A stretch of 29,649 nt of DNA. Origin: Chloroflexota bacterium. GTDB taxonomy: Bacteria > Chloroflexota > Anaerolineae > Anaerolineales > JACQED01. The stretch covers positions 1-29,649 of the forward strand of contig JACQED010000594.1 in NCBI GenBank assembly GCA_016200785.1, in the 5' to 3' direction. Position numbers and translations under genes: made by a program. A model generated the notes under the pieces. The model was not told the origin of the DNA. It ran no database searches and saw only the letters and a program-made list of their open reading frames with translations. Below are positions 16,338 to 23,029 of this stretch, piece after piece (the stretch's first letter is position 1; each line of letters opens with the position of its first letter).

Positions 16338-16387
16338 AAAAAAATACACGCCCAAGCGGCGGGCCCCAAGCTGTGCCGCAGGGCGTG
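16338..16387 (-). terminator. Intrinsic terminator/attenuator between nrdR and nrdJ
   Basis: On the minus strand, 1 base after the nrdR stop, a stem of 7 plus 5 GC-rich pairs (16381-16387 with 16347-16353; 16375-16379 with 16356-16360, small internal asymmetry) is followed by TA and seven Ts (16344-16338). This is a textbook Rho-independent terminator. Only 44 bp separate it from the nrdJ start, with no convincing promoter in them. An ATCGA-TC-TCGAT inverted repeat (16323-16334) also lies there. Confidence 0.75.
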
Positions 16388-16388
16388 A

Positions 16389-16835
16389 CTATTCCAAAAG
16401 GCGATTAATTTCGTCGCGTACTTGCTTGAGGTCGTTCAGGCGGAGATAGACGATGGCGTAGCGAATATAGGCGATCGGGTCAAGTTCCTTCAGCCCGGCG
16501 ATCACCATATCTCCAACCACACGAGAAGAGACTTCGGCTTTGCCCATCTGTTGCAGCATGGATTCTATTTCGCCCACAAGCCGGTCGACCTCGGCCGCCG
16601 GCACGGGACGTTTGGCGCACGAGATTCGGATGCCCCGTTCAAGTTTCTCCCGATCGAATTCCTCACGCGTGCCATCCTGTTTGATCAGCATCGGCGTCGC
16701 CAGCAATGCTCGCTCGTAGGTATTGAAGCGGTTGCCGCAGTTTTGGCAGAGGCGCCGACGGCGCACGCCGCCGCGCGCGTCGTGGGTCGTATCTATGACT
16801 TTCGATTCTTCTTGGCCACAGTACGGGCACCGCAT
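16389..16835 (-). CDS. nrdR: Transcriptional repressor NrdR
   Basis: A 148-residue protein, the usual NrdR length. The N-terminal zinc ribbon begins right at the start ('MRCPYCGQEESKV', then 'CQNCGNRFNTYER') and is followed by an ATP-cone ('VIKQDG'-like 'LIKQDGTREEFDREKLERGI', about 50-140). NrdR binds ATP/dATP and represses ribonucleotide reductase promoters. I chose ATG 16835 because GGAGGGG precedes it and the domain starts there; the frame stays open to 16934, but that extension would cover the promoter and NrdR boxes. Transcribed toward nrdJ. Confidence 0.95.
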   Translation of the reverse strand: MRCPYCGQEESKVIDTTHDARGGVRRRRLCQNCGNRFNTYERALLATPMLIKQDGTREEFDREKLERGIRISCAKRPVPAAEVDRLVGEIESMLQQMGKAEVSSRVVGDMVIAGLKELDPIAYIRYAIVYLRLNDLKQVRDEINRLLE

Positions 16836-16865
16836 CTTCCCCTCCGCAAAAATGAACGTATGTTT

Positions 16866-16911
16866 CGCCCATATATAGTGGATACCCCAACGAATGCCCA
16901 ACATATTGGGC
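16866..16911 (-). promoter_or_regulatory. Paired NrdR boxes over the nrdR promoter
   Basis: Two 16-bp NrdR-box-like palindromes, at 16866-16881 (core CACTATATAT on the minus strand) and 16896-16911 (GCCCAATATGTTGGGC), have centres 30 bp apart, close to three helical turns as expected for tandem NrdR sites. They overlap a candidate promoter on the minus strand: TTGGGC, 18 bp, TATATA. Repression of nrdR (and of nrdJ by read-through) by NrdR follows. Confidence 0.75.
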
Positions 16912-16995
16912 GGCAGGGGGTTGAATTCTATCATACCTTCTCGGAACGGCGCAAGAGGCAGTTCGTTGATTTGTCTTAAAGACTACTACTCGACG

Positions 16996-17054
16996 AAAAA
17001 GATACAAGGTCGCCCGTCCCGGCGGCGAAAGCAGATCGCCGGGGCAGGCAACCC
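16996..17054 (-). terminator. Intrinsic terminator of the dcw operon after ftsZ
   Basis: On the minus strand, 17054-17037 pairs with 17024-17007: 18 positions, 17 paired (including wobbles), one mismatch, GC-rich, 12-nt loop. It is followed by TGTATCTTTTTC ending near 16996. It lies 56 bp after the ftsZ stop. Confidence 0.7.
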
Positions 17055-17062
17055 GTGTGAGA

Positions 17063-17090
17063 GGCGAAGACGCGGAGGGTACGTCTTGCC
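17063..17090 (-). other. Stable hairpin in the ftsZ 3' untranslated region
   Basis: GGC-g-AAGACG (17063-17072) is complementary to CGTCTT-GCC (17082-17090), with one bulged base and a 9-nt loop. It has no T-run after it in either direction. It lies between the ftsZ stop and the terminator hairpin. Role unknown; perhaps 3'-end stabilisation. Confidence 0.4.
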
Positions 17091-17109
17091 GATCGGATAG
17101 ACTGACGAT

Positions 17110-18273
17110 TTACCGTCTGCGCCGCAGGAAGGCAGGCAGATCGAGGTCATCGCTGTGGCGGTTCGGCGCCTCGGCCATTTGCGGCTCGCGTTGGCCTTGC
17201 GCCGGCGCGGGCTGACCCTGTGTCATTGCCGGCGCGAGGCCCTGAGATTGCGCGGCGGCCTGCGCGCGATCGGCGCGATTGGTGAGTCGTTGCGCCGGGC
17301 GGCGGATGGCCGACGGCACACCCGCGCGCTCGAAGCCGGTGGCGATCACCGTGATGCGAATCTCGTCGCCCATGTTCGGATCGATCACCGCGCCGAAGAT
17401 CAGATTCACGTCCGGGTGCGCGGTCTCCTTGATGATCGCCGCGGCCTGGTTGACCTCGTGCAGACTCATCCCCGGCCCGCCGGTGACGTTGAACAGAATC
17501 CCGCGCGCGCCGTCAATCGTGATGTCGAGCAGTTGGCTGGCGATGGCGGCTTCGGCGGCCACACGCGCCCGATCCTCCCCCGAGGCGCGGCCCACGGCCA
17601 TCAGCGCCGCGCCGCCCTCAGCCATGATTGCGCGCACATCGGCGAAGTCGAGATTGATGAGTCCCGGGACGGTGATCAACTCTGAGATGCCCTGAATGCC
17701 CTGGCGCAGGACGTCGTCGGCGACGCGGAACGATTCCGAAAGCGAGGTGTTCTTGCCAACCAGTTGCAGCAGCCGATCGTTCGGGATGACGATGAGCGTA
17801 TCCACGTGCTCTTTGAGTTTGGAGATGCCGGCCTCGGCGGTCTGCGTCCGGCGCATGCCTTCAAAAGTGAACGGCCGGGTGACGACGCCGATGGAAAGCG
17901 AGCCGGCCTCTTTGGCGATCTGCGCGACGATCGGGGCCGCGCCGGTGCCCGTCCCGCCGCCCATGCCGGAGGTGATGAACACCATGTCTGCGCCCTTGAG
18001 AATTTCGTACAAATCCGTCGCGGATTCTTCGGCGGCCTTCTGCCCTTTTTCGGGGTCGCCGCCGGCGCCCATGCCTCGCGTCAGTTTATCGCCGATGCGA
18101 ATGCGCTTGGGCGCATTCGAGACGAGGAGCGCCTGCCCGTCGGTGTTGACCGCGATGAACTCAATGCCGGGCATGCCCTCCTCGATCATGCGGTTGACCG
18201 CGTTCGAGCCGCCGCCGCCCACGCCGACGACTTTGATGCGGGCGAAACTCTCGAGCTGTGGTGATGGTTGCAT
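17110..18273 (-). CDS. ftsZ: Cell division GTPase FtsZ
   Basis: A tubulin-like GTPase that polymerises into the Z ring. Residue numbers here are from the ATG at 18273 (387 aa). The N-terminal 'IKVVGVGGGGSNAVNRM' and tubulin signature 'GMGGGTGTGAAP' are intact, as are the 'FADVRAIM' and GTPase-activating T7-loop region. A variable linker (about 315-370, Gln/Ala/Pro-rich) ends in the conserved C-terminal peptide 'DLDLPAFLRRRR', which binds FtsA. An in-frame ATG at 18363 would give 417 aa and has its own good Shine-Dalgarno (GAGGAGGG). The inner start also has an excellent one (GGAGGAGGG, 8 bp away) and fits the family N-terminus better. Last gene of the dcw operon. Confidence 0.96.
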   Translation of the reverse strand: MQPSPQLESFARIKVVGVGGGGSNAVNRMIEEGMPGIEFIAVNTDGQALLVSNAPKRIRIGDKLTRGMGAGGDPEKGQKAAEESATDLYEILKGADMVFITSGMGGGTGTGAAPIVAQIAKEAGSLSIGVVTRPFTFEGMRRTQTAEAGISKLKEHVDTLIVIPNDRLLQLVGKNTSLSESFRVADDVLRQGIQGISELITVPGLINLDFADVRAIMAEGGAALMAVGRASGEDRARVAAEAAIASQLLDITIDGARGILFNVTGGPGMSLHEVNQAAAIIKETAHPDVNLIFGAVIDPNMGDEIRITVIATGFERAGVPSAIRRPAQRLTNRADRAQAAAQSQGLAPAMTQGQPAPAQGQREPQMAEAPNRHSDDLDLPAFLRRRR

Positions 18274-18382
18274 AGTTGTCTCCCTCCTCCGATCGGCTGC
18301 GGCCGGCGCTTTGAAGCCGGCGGTGAATGGGGTAATGCCTCTCACGATGTTTTGGTCGTCCATGTGACCCTCCTCGTTGTTC

Positions 18383-18474
18383 GCTCATCGCGTATGGCCT
18401 GTCGCCTATCTCCAATGGCCACAATACGCGAAAAGTGATATGCGATAAGCGATGCGCGATATGCCATCGGCAAT
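18383..18474. repeat. Heptamer-period array between ftsA and ftsZ
   Basis: Two runs of six 7-bp units (GCTCATC/GCCTATC-type at 18383-18424 and ATGCGAT/AAGCGAT-type at 18433-18474) fill most of the 110-bp gap. The right run touches the ftsA stop codon. Inverted relationships between the runs (GCTCATCGC against GCGATAAGC) could allow pairing. Confidence 0.7.
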
Positions 18475-19733
18475 CACGGCAACAATCGCTTGAGCCAGTC
18501 CAGGCCCTTGCTCACATTCACCTGAATGGGCTGGCCCTCCTGATACTTTTTCTTGGATTTCTTCGTCTGCGGGCGGCGCGCTTCTTCCATGGCTTCGCGC
18601 GCGCCCCACTGCAAGAGACCCACACTCGTCGAATAAGCCGGACCGTCCAACGCGTCCGCCAGCCCGTGCAGATTTTCCGGCTGGCCGGTGCGCCCGGGGA
18701 GGTTGAGCACCTCGCTCGCGATCTGCCGGATGCCTGGCAGGCGGGCCGTGCCGCCGGTCAACACAATTCCGGCGGGCAGGAGTCCGTCGTAACCGGTGCG
18801 CTTGATCTCCTGCAAGATCAGCGAAAACAATTCCTCGACCCGCGCCTCAATGATCTCGGCCAGTTCGGCTTTGCTCATCTGCACCGCGCGCTCGTGGCCG
18901 AACGGGCGCACCGCAAAATAGTCATTCGCCCCCACGTCGCCCGCGCGTGCCCGGCCATGATCGATCTTGACCTTCTCGGCCACATCCGCCGGCAGACGCA
19001 GTCCCTGCGCGATGTCCGCAGTCAAGTGATTGCCGCCGACCGAGATGACCATCGTGTGCCAGACATTGCCCTCGATGTAGACGGCGAGGTCGGTCGTGCC
19101 GCCGCCGATGTCACAGCACACCACGCCCATTTCTTTCTCGGTGTCCGTCAGCACCACTTCGGCGGAGGCCAGCGGGTTCAGCACATACGACTCCACCTGC
19201 ACGCCGGCGCTTTCCACACATTTGGTCAAGTTCTGGATCGAAGTCTTGGCGGCCGTGATAATGTGGGCCTCCACCTCCAGCCGGAAGCCGTGCATCCCGA
19301 CGGGATGGCGCACGCCGTCCTGGCCATCCACGGTGAAACCGCGCGGGATGACGTGCAGAATGTCGCGGTTGTGCGGGATGGCGATAGCCTGCGCCGCGTC
19401 GAGCGCGCGATCAATATCCTCCTGCTCGATGCCGCGATGGCCGTGGGCCACGCCGACGACGCCGTGACTGTTCGTCGAAGAGACATGCGCTCCGGCGAGA
19501 CTCACCAGCGCGCGGCCGATTTCGTAGCCGGAGGAGCGCTCGGCCTTCTCGACCGACGCCGCGATCGCATGGCTGGCTTCGTCAACATCCACCACCACGC
19601 CCTTGCGCATGCCGCGCGCCGGCTCGATGCCGACTCCGATGATCTCCAGATCGCCGTCACCGGCCATCTCGCCGACCAGCGTGCAGATTTTGGTGGTGCC
19701 CACGTCAATTCCGGTAAGAAGAGGTCCAGTCAT
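18474..19733 (-). CDS. ftsA: Cell division actin homolog FtsA
   Basis: A 419-residue membrane-tethered actin-like ATPase that links FtsZ to the membrane. ATPase motifs are 'TGIDVGTTKIC' at the N-terminus, 'VVCCDIGGGTTDLAVY' (about 208-223) and 'GIVLTGGTARLPGI' near 335. A FtsA-specific 1C domain region follows subdomain 1A (about 85-165). The C-terminus, after a Lys-rich linker ('TKKSKKKYQ'), ends in a short amphipathic helix 'VSKGLDWLKRLLP', the membrane-targeting sequence. No Shine-Dalgarno is visible before the ATG because a heptamer array occupies that position. Lies between ftsQ and ftsZ in usual order. Confidence 0.96.
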   Translation of the reverse strand: MTGPLLTGIDVGTTKICTLVGEMAGDGDLEIIGVGIEPARGMRKGVVVDVDEASHAIAASVEKAERSSGYEIGRALVSLAGAHVSSTNSHGVVGVAHGHRGIEQEDIDRALDAAQAIAIPHNRDILHVIPRGFTVDGQDGVRHPVGMHGFRLEVEAHIITAAKTSIQNLTKCVESAGVQVESYVLNPLASAEVVLTDTEKEMGVVCCDIGGGTTDLAVYIEGNVWHTMVISVGGNHLTADIAQGLRLPADVAEKVKIDHGRARAGDVGANDYFAVRPFGHERAVQMSKAELAEIIEARVEELFSLILQEIKRTGYDGLLPAGIVLTGGTARLPGIRQIASEVLNLPGRTGQPENLHGLADALDGPAYSTSVGLLQWGAREAMEEARRPQTKKSKKKYQEGQPIQVNVSKGLDWLKRLLP

Positions 19734-19738
19734 AGTTT

Positions 19739-19834
19739 GCTCATCGCATAGCGCGCATCGCCTATCGCCTATCGCCTCGCTCCATCCGAGTCTGCGATGA
19801 GCGACAAGCCGTAGGCCACATGCTATCTGCGATA
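19739..19834. repeat. Heptamer-period array between ftsQ and ftsA
   Basis: About 13 units of 7 bp (GCCTATC-type on the left, CGATGAG/CGATAAA-type on the right). It starts 5 bp upstream of the ftsA start codon and runs over the ftsQ stop codon (19823-19825). It opens with the same GCTCATCGC words as the array at 18383. Confidence 0.72.
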
Positions 19835-20752
19835 AAACGGCGCATCAGGATTCGACACACTGACTACGGTTGGATGAACGCTGCGGCTGAGCAGATTAGC
19901 CACCAGCGTCTCGTACACGGCGAGTTTGACCTGCATGTTCGCGCCGACGCCAAAGTAACCGCGCCAGCCACGGCCATCTTGGTAGCTCAATCCATTCAGC
20001 GCGTCGTAGTGCAGCAACTCGACGTTAGGGCGCAGGGCGCGAAGTTGAAGCGCGCCTTCAATGGCCTCCACCGGCACGGTCTGCCCTTCGGCCAATGGCG
20101 TTTGGGCGTCGTCCACGATCACAGGCAGGAGACCCTGAATATCGCTTCGCGCCGGGAAGAAAATCCCGCCGCGATCGACCCAGTTGCTCTGACCGCCCTG
20201 CTGCCACGACAAAACCGGCTCGCGTTCGACGACTCCCACGTTGATCACGTTCGGCCACCTCACTTCGACTTCGGCCGAGGCGATGCCGGGCAGCTTTTCG
20301 ACGTTGACCTTCACGACTTTCGGATCGACCCACAGGATGTGCTGACGGTCAACGCCGGAAGCCTCGTAAACTTCGGAGCCTGGCACGTTCACCGCGCCCG
20401 ACAGGTTGATCGCCTCGACGAAGTACTGCGGCCCGTTGAGGCTGAACAACAGTCCGACCAGCAGCAGGACGATGGTGAGACTCGCCATCCGCCAATCGGC
20501 GTGGATCGCCGGAAGCGCGGGCAGGGCCACTTCGACATCCGGCCACGGAAATGCTCGCTCGTAGCGAGACTTGGCGCCGGGCATCGGGCGGCGCTTCGGC
20601 CCGCGCTTCTCGGCGCGAGACTCGCGTCTCTCCGGCGCGCGTGTCGGCGCTGGCAGGACCACCGTCTCGCCGGTCGCGGCGGCGCGCGCTAATCGGCGCC
20701 GGCGCACCGCGTCGGCGCGCGTGCGCGACTTCGCGAAAGCGGCCAGACTCAT
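19823..20752 (-). CDS. ftsQ: Cell division protein FtsQ/DivIB
   Basis: A 309-residue bitopic divisome protein. A long, very basic cytoplasmic region (about 1-88) precedes one membrane segment (about 90-107), a POTRA domain ('QYFVEAINLSGAVNVPGSEVYEASGV...HILWVDPKVVKVNVEKLPGIASAEVEVRWPN', about 108-178) and the FtsQ beta domain ('VGVVEREPVLSWQQGGQSNWVDRGGIFF' onward). It couples FtsB/FtsL to the divisome in the exported space. The start overlaps the ddl stop as ATGA (20749-20752). The last residues 'FYRR' and the stop lie in a heptamer array, so the natural C-terminus may have been changed. Confidence 0.92.
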   Translation of the reverse strand: MSLAAFAKSRTRADAVRRRRLARAAATGETVVLPAPTRAPERRESRAEKRGPKRRPMPGAKSRYERAFPWPDVEVALPALPAIHADWRMASLTIVLLLVGLLFSLNGPQYFVEAINLSGAVNVPGSEVYEASGVDRQHILWVDPKVVKVNVEKLPGIASAEVEVRWPNVINVGVVEREPVLSWQQGGQSNWVDRGGIFFPARSDIQGLLPVIVDDAQTPLAEGQTVPVEAIEGALQLRALRPNVELLHYDALNGLSYQDGRGWRGYFGVGANMQVKLAVYETLVANLLSRSVHPTVVSVSNPDAPFYRR

Positions 20753-21876
20753 TCATTCACCTCGTAACTTCGCAGCGTGTTGTCCTTGTCGGCCTGTCGC
20801 TCCAACGCCAGCTCAATCAGACGGTCGATCAGTTCCGTGTACGAAATGCCCGAGGCCTCCCATAGTTTGGGGTACATGCTGATCTGGGTGAAGCCCGGAA
20901 TGGTGTTGATCTCGCTCACGTACAACTGGCCCGAATCCTTGTCCAGCAGAAAATCCACTCGCGCCATGCCCGCGCCGTCAATGGCTTTGAACGCGCCGAC
21001 GGCCATGCGCCGCGCTTCGGCGGCAGTCGCCTCCGGCAGGTTCGCCGGGATGATCAACTCGGAACTCTCGTCGAGATACTTCGCGCTGTAATCGTAGAAT
21101 TCGCGCGACGAGATGACTTCGCCCGGAACGGAAGCGATCGGAGCATCGTTGCCCAGCACGCTGACTTCGATCTCGCGCGCATTGATGCCGCGCTCGGCCA
21201 GCACGCGCCGATCCCAGCGCGCCGCCTCGCGCAGTCCGCCGATCAGCCCGGCCCGATCGTGCGCCTTCGTCACGCCGACCGACGAGCCGAGATTCGCCGG
21301 CTTACAAAAAATCGGGAATCGCAGGGCGGCCTCGACCTTGCGCGCCGCGCCGCCGGGATCGCGCTCGATCTCCGCGCGCGTGATCAAAACGTGCTCGGGC
21401 ACGGGGATTCCGTTGGCGCGCATCACGTCTTTGAACACCGCTTTGTCCATCCCCACCGCCGATCCGACCACGCCCGCGCCGACGTAAGGAATGTTCGCCA
21501 GTTCGAGCAATCCCTGCACCGTGCCATCCTCGCCAAATGTCCCGTGCAGAACCGGAAACATCACGTCCACTTCCGTTATCGAAGACAACGTGACCGCCGT
21601 GTCACCGGGGCCGGCCGGCCGCACTTGCATGAGGGCGCGATGGCCGGGATCGCTCAACAGCGTCGCTTCCGAAACATCATTCATCGTCTGCCCGGTGAGC
21701 GCCTTCATCGGGTCGCCGCCCGCGATCCACTTACCCTCTTTCGTGATGCCGATCGGGATCACGTCGTACTTCTCTTTGTCAATGGCTTTCATCACCGACC
21801 GCGCCGACATGAGCGAGACTTCGTGCTCGCCCGACCGGCCGCCGAAGATAAGGCCGACTTTGATTTTCTTCACCAT
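20749..21876 (-). CDS. ddl: D-alanine--D-alanine ligase
   Basis: A 375-residue ATP-grasp enzyme that makes D-Ala-D-Ala for the peptidoglycan stem. Visible motifs are 'GLIFGGRSGEHEVSL', 'VLHGTFGEDGTVQGLLE', 'CKPANLGSSVGV', the omega-loop 'REFYDYSAKYLD' and the Mg-binding 'EINTIPGFT'. The Tyr in 'YDYSAKY' is the feature of D-Ala rather than D-lactate ligases, so vancomycin-type depsipeptide ends are not expected. Overlaps murB by 7 bp upstream and ftsQ by 4 bp downstream. Confidence 0.95.
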   Translation of the reverse strand: MVKKIKVGLIFGGRSGEHEVSLMSARSVMKAIDKEKYDVIPIGITKEGKWIAGGDPMKALTGQTMNDVSEATLLSDPGHRALMQVRPAGPGDTAVTLSSITEVDVMFPVLHGTFGEDGTVQGLLELANIPYVGAGVVGSAVGMDKAVFKDVMRANGIPVPEHVLITRAEIERDPGGAARKVEAALRFPIFCKPANLGSSVGVTKAHDRAGLIGGLREAARWDRRVLAERGINAREIEVSVLGNDAPIASVPGEVISSREFYDYSAKYLDESSELIIPANLPEATAAEARRMAVGAFKAIDGAGMARVDFLLDKDSGQLYVSEINTIPGFTQISMYPKLWEASGISYTELIDRLIELALERQADKDNTLRSYEVNE

Positions 21877-22802
21877 TCTCCGACCAGTTCAATCTCCAAC
21901 TCCAACTCCGTCCCGAACTTCTGCCTCACCGCCTCTCGCGCAAGATCAATCAGCGCTTTCACGTCAGTTGCCTTCGCATCGCCGAGATTGACGAAGAAAT
22001 TTGCGTGAACCGTCGAAATCTCGGCGCTGCCTCTGCGTACCCCCTTCAGCCCGGCCGCTTCAATCAATCTGCCCGCATAATCGCCAGGCGGGTTCTTGAA
22101 CATCGATCCGATGCTCGCCCCCGGCGGCTGTGTCCGTTTGCGGTGCGCCACGAATTCTTCGACGCGGGCCTGCAGCTTTGACGGGTCATCTTTCGTCAGC
22201 CCAAACTCCGCAGCAATAACAACGCCGCTTCCTTCTCCCTTCTTCCTGCTTTCTTTCTTCAGCACACTCGTCCGATACCCAAACCCCAACTCCTCGGCTG
22301 TGTACTTGCGTATTGTTCCATCGGGGTGCAAGATTTCGGCCACTCGCAGGCAGGAGGCTGTGTCGCCGCCGTGCGCCCCCGCGTTGCCGAACACCGCGCC
22401 ACCCACCGTCCCCGGAACCGTCGCCGCCCATTCGAGTCCGGAGTAGCCTTTGAGCACGCACTGCCGCGCCAGCGTTCCAATCGAACACCCGGACTCTGCC
22501 CAGACGCTAACCCCTGACCCCTCGTCCCTGAACTGCACATTCTTCGCCCGATTGACGATGACCAACCCTCGCGCTCCGGCGTCGGCGACCAGCATGTTCG
22601 ATCCGCCGCCGAGGATGAAGAACGGGGCTTGCAGTCGCCAGCCCTCCGTGACCGCCTCGGCCAATTCTCCCGCCGACTCGGCGACGATCAAAAATTCAGC
22701 CGGGCCGCCGATGCGGGCCGACGTGTAGCGCGAGAGAGGTTCAGACGTTCTGAGGCGGTCTCCGAATTTCGAGCGCAGAGCCTCGCCGGGCGACAATGCC
22801 AA
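21870..22802 (-). CDS. murB: UDP-N-acetylenolpyruvoylglucosamine reductase
   Basis: A 310-residue FAD enzyme that reduces UDP-GlcNAc-enolpyruvate to UDP-MurNAc. FAD and substrate motifs are 'SARIGGPAEF', 'ILGGGSNMLV', 'PGTVGGAVFGNAGAHG', 'GFGYRTSVL' and 'GSMFKNP', with Ser233 as the proton donor, and 'EISTVHANFFVN'. The start is TTG, preceded by GAGG. Two heptamer repeats are carried in frame: residues 181-192 ('LKKESRKKGEGS'), an insertion after the 'GYRTSVL' strand, and about 90-98, which encodes part of 'QFRDEGSG'. murA is not in the window. Confidence 0.94.
   Translation of the reverse strand: MALSPGEALRSKFGDRLRTSEPLSRYTSARIGGPAEFLIVAESAGELAEAVTEGWRLQAPFFILGGGSNMLVADAGARGLVIVNRAKNVQFRDEGSGVSVWAESGCSIGTLARQCVLKGYSGLEWAATVPGTVGGAVFGNAGAHGGDTASCLRVAEILHPDGTIRKYTAEELGFGYRTSVLKKESRKKGEGSGVVIAAEFGLTKDDPSKLQARVEEFVAHRKRTQPPGASIGSMFKNPPGDYAGRLIEAAGLKGVRRGSAEISTVHANFFVNLGDAKATDVKALIDLAREAVRQKFGTELELEIELVGEW
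22227..22261. repeat. Heptamer-period array inside murB
   Basis: Five 7-bp units of the TCTTCCT/TCTCCCT type. In frame, encoding the basic loop at residues 181-192. Confidence 0.65.
22507..22534. repeat. Second heptamer-period array inside murB
   Basis: Four 7-bp units (CTAACCC, CTGACCC, then CTCGTCC-type). In frame, over residues about 90-99. Confidence 0.5.
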
Positions 22803-22813
22803 CCGATACCTCG

Positions 22814-22993
22814 TTACAACGACCTCACCCCTTTGATCAACCTCAACATCGTTTCGCGATCCACCTCGACCCGCTTCACGATGGCCGGGGCGCGGTAGTC
22901 CTTCTTCGGCTCGTCGCCCTCCTCCTGCGGCTGTTCCAGCTGCACGAGCCGGGGCATGGCGTCAACATTGAGTTCGTGTGTGGTTGCTTCCAT
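22814..22993 (-). CDS. Small protein of unknown function between murC and murB
   Basis: A 59-residue mixed-charge protein from the ATG at 22993 (GGAG about 8 bp upstream). An in-frame start six codons earlier is possible but has no ribosome site. The first half is acidic with Gln/Glu clusters; the second half reads 'KKDYRAPAIVKRVEVDRETM'. It has no signal peptide or membrane segment and no family I recognise. It fits tightly between murC (36 bp upstream) and murB (11 bp downstream) on the same strand, so it is probably translated as part of the dcw operon. A cell-wall or division link is only suggested by place. Confidence 0.6.
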   Translation of the reverse strand: MEATTHELNVDAMPRLVQLEQPQEEGDEPKKDYRAPAIVKRVEVDRETMLRLIKGVRSL

Positions 22994-23029
22994 GGCACTC
23001 TCCAACCCCAAAGGGGCGCTCCACAGTGT

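Noticed and set aside
16294..16388. Adenosylcobalamin riboswitch before nrdJ
   Set aside because: B12 riboswitches need about 200 nt; this gap is 95 bp and is explained by a terminator hairpin, and no B12-box is seen.
16836..16934. 33-residue N-terminal extension of NrdR
   Set aside because: The zinc ribbon begins at the inner ATG with a good ribosome site, and the extension covers the promoter and both NrdR boxes.
16996..17110. Riboswitch of the c-di-GMP type on the plus strand
   Set aside because: Some GC-rich stems and GAAA loops look suggestive, but the conserved core is missing and the strand faces into ftsZ antisense; the minus-strand terminator explains the main stem better.
18435..19751. 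438-codon plus-strand frame opposite ftsA
   Set aside because: Its protein is His/Arg/Ala-rich with no domain; it is the antisense shadow of a certain gene. The same applies to the long frames at 9058-10062 and 15346-16449.
22814..22993. Lasso-peptide precursor
   Set aside because: The spacing Y-x2-P-x-I...T resembles the lasso leader motif, but there is no Gly at the core start, no suitable ring-forming Asp/Glu layout, and no cyclase, protease or RRE gene nearby.
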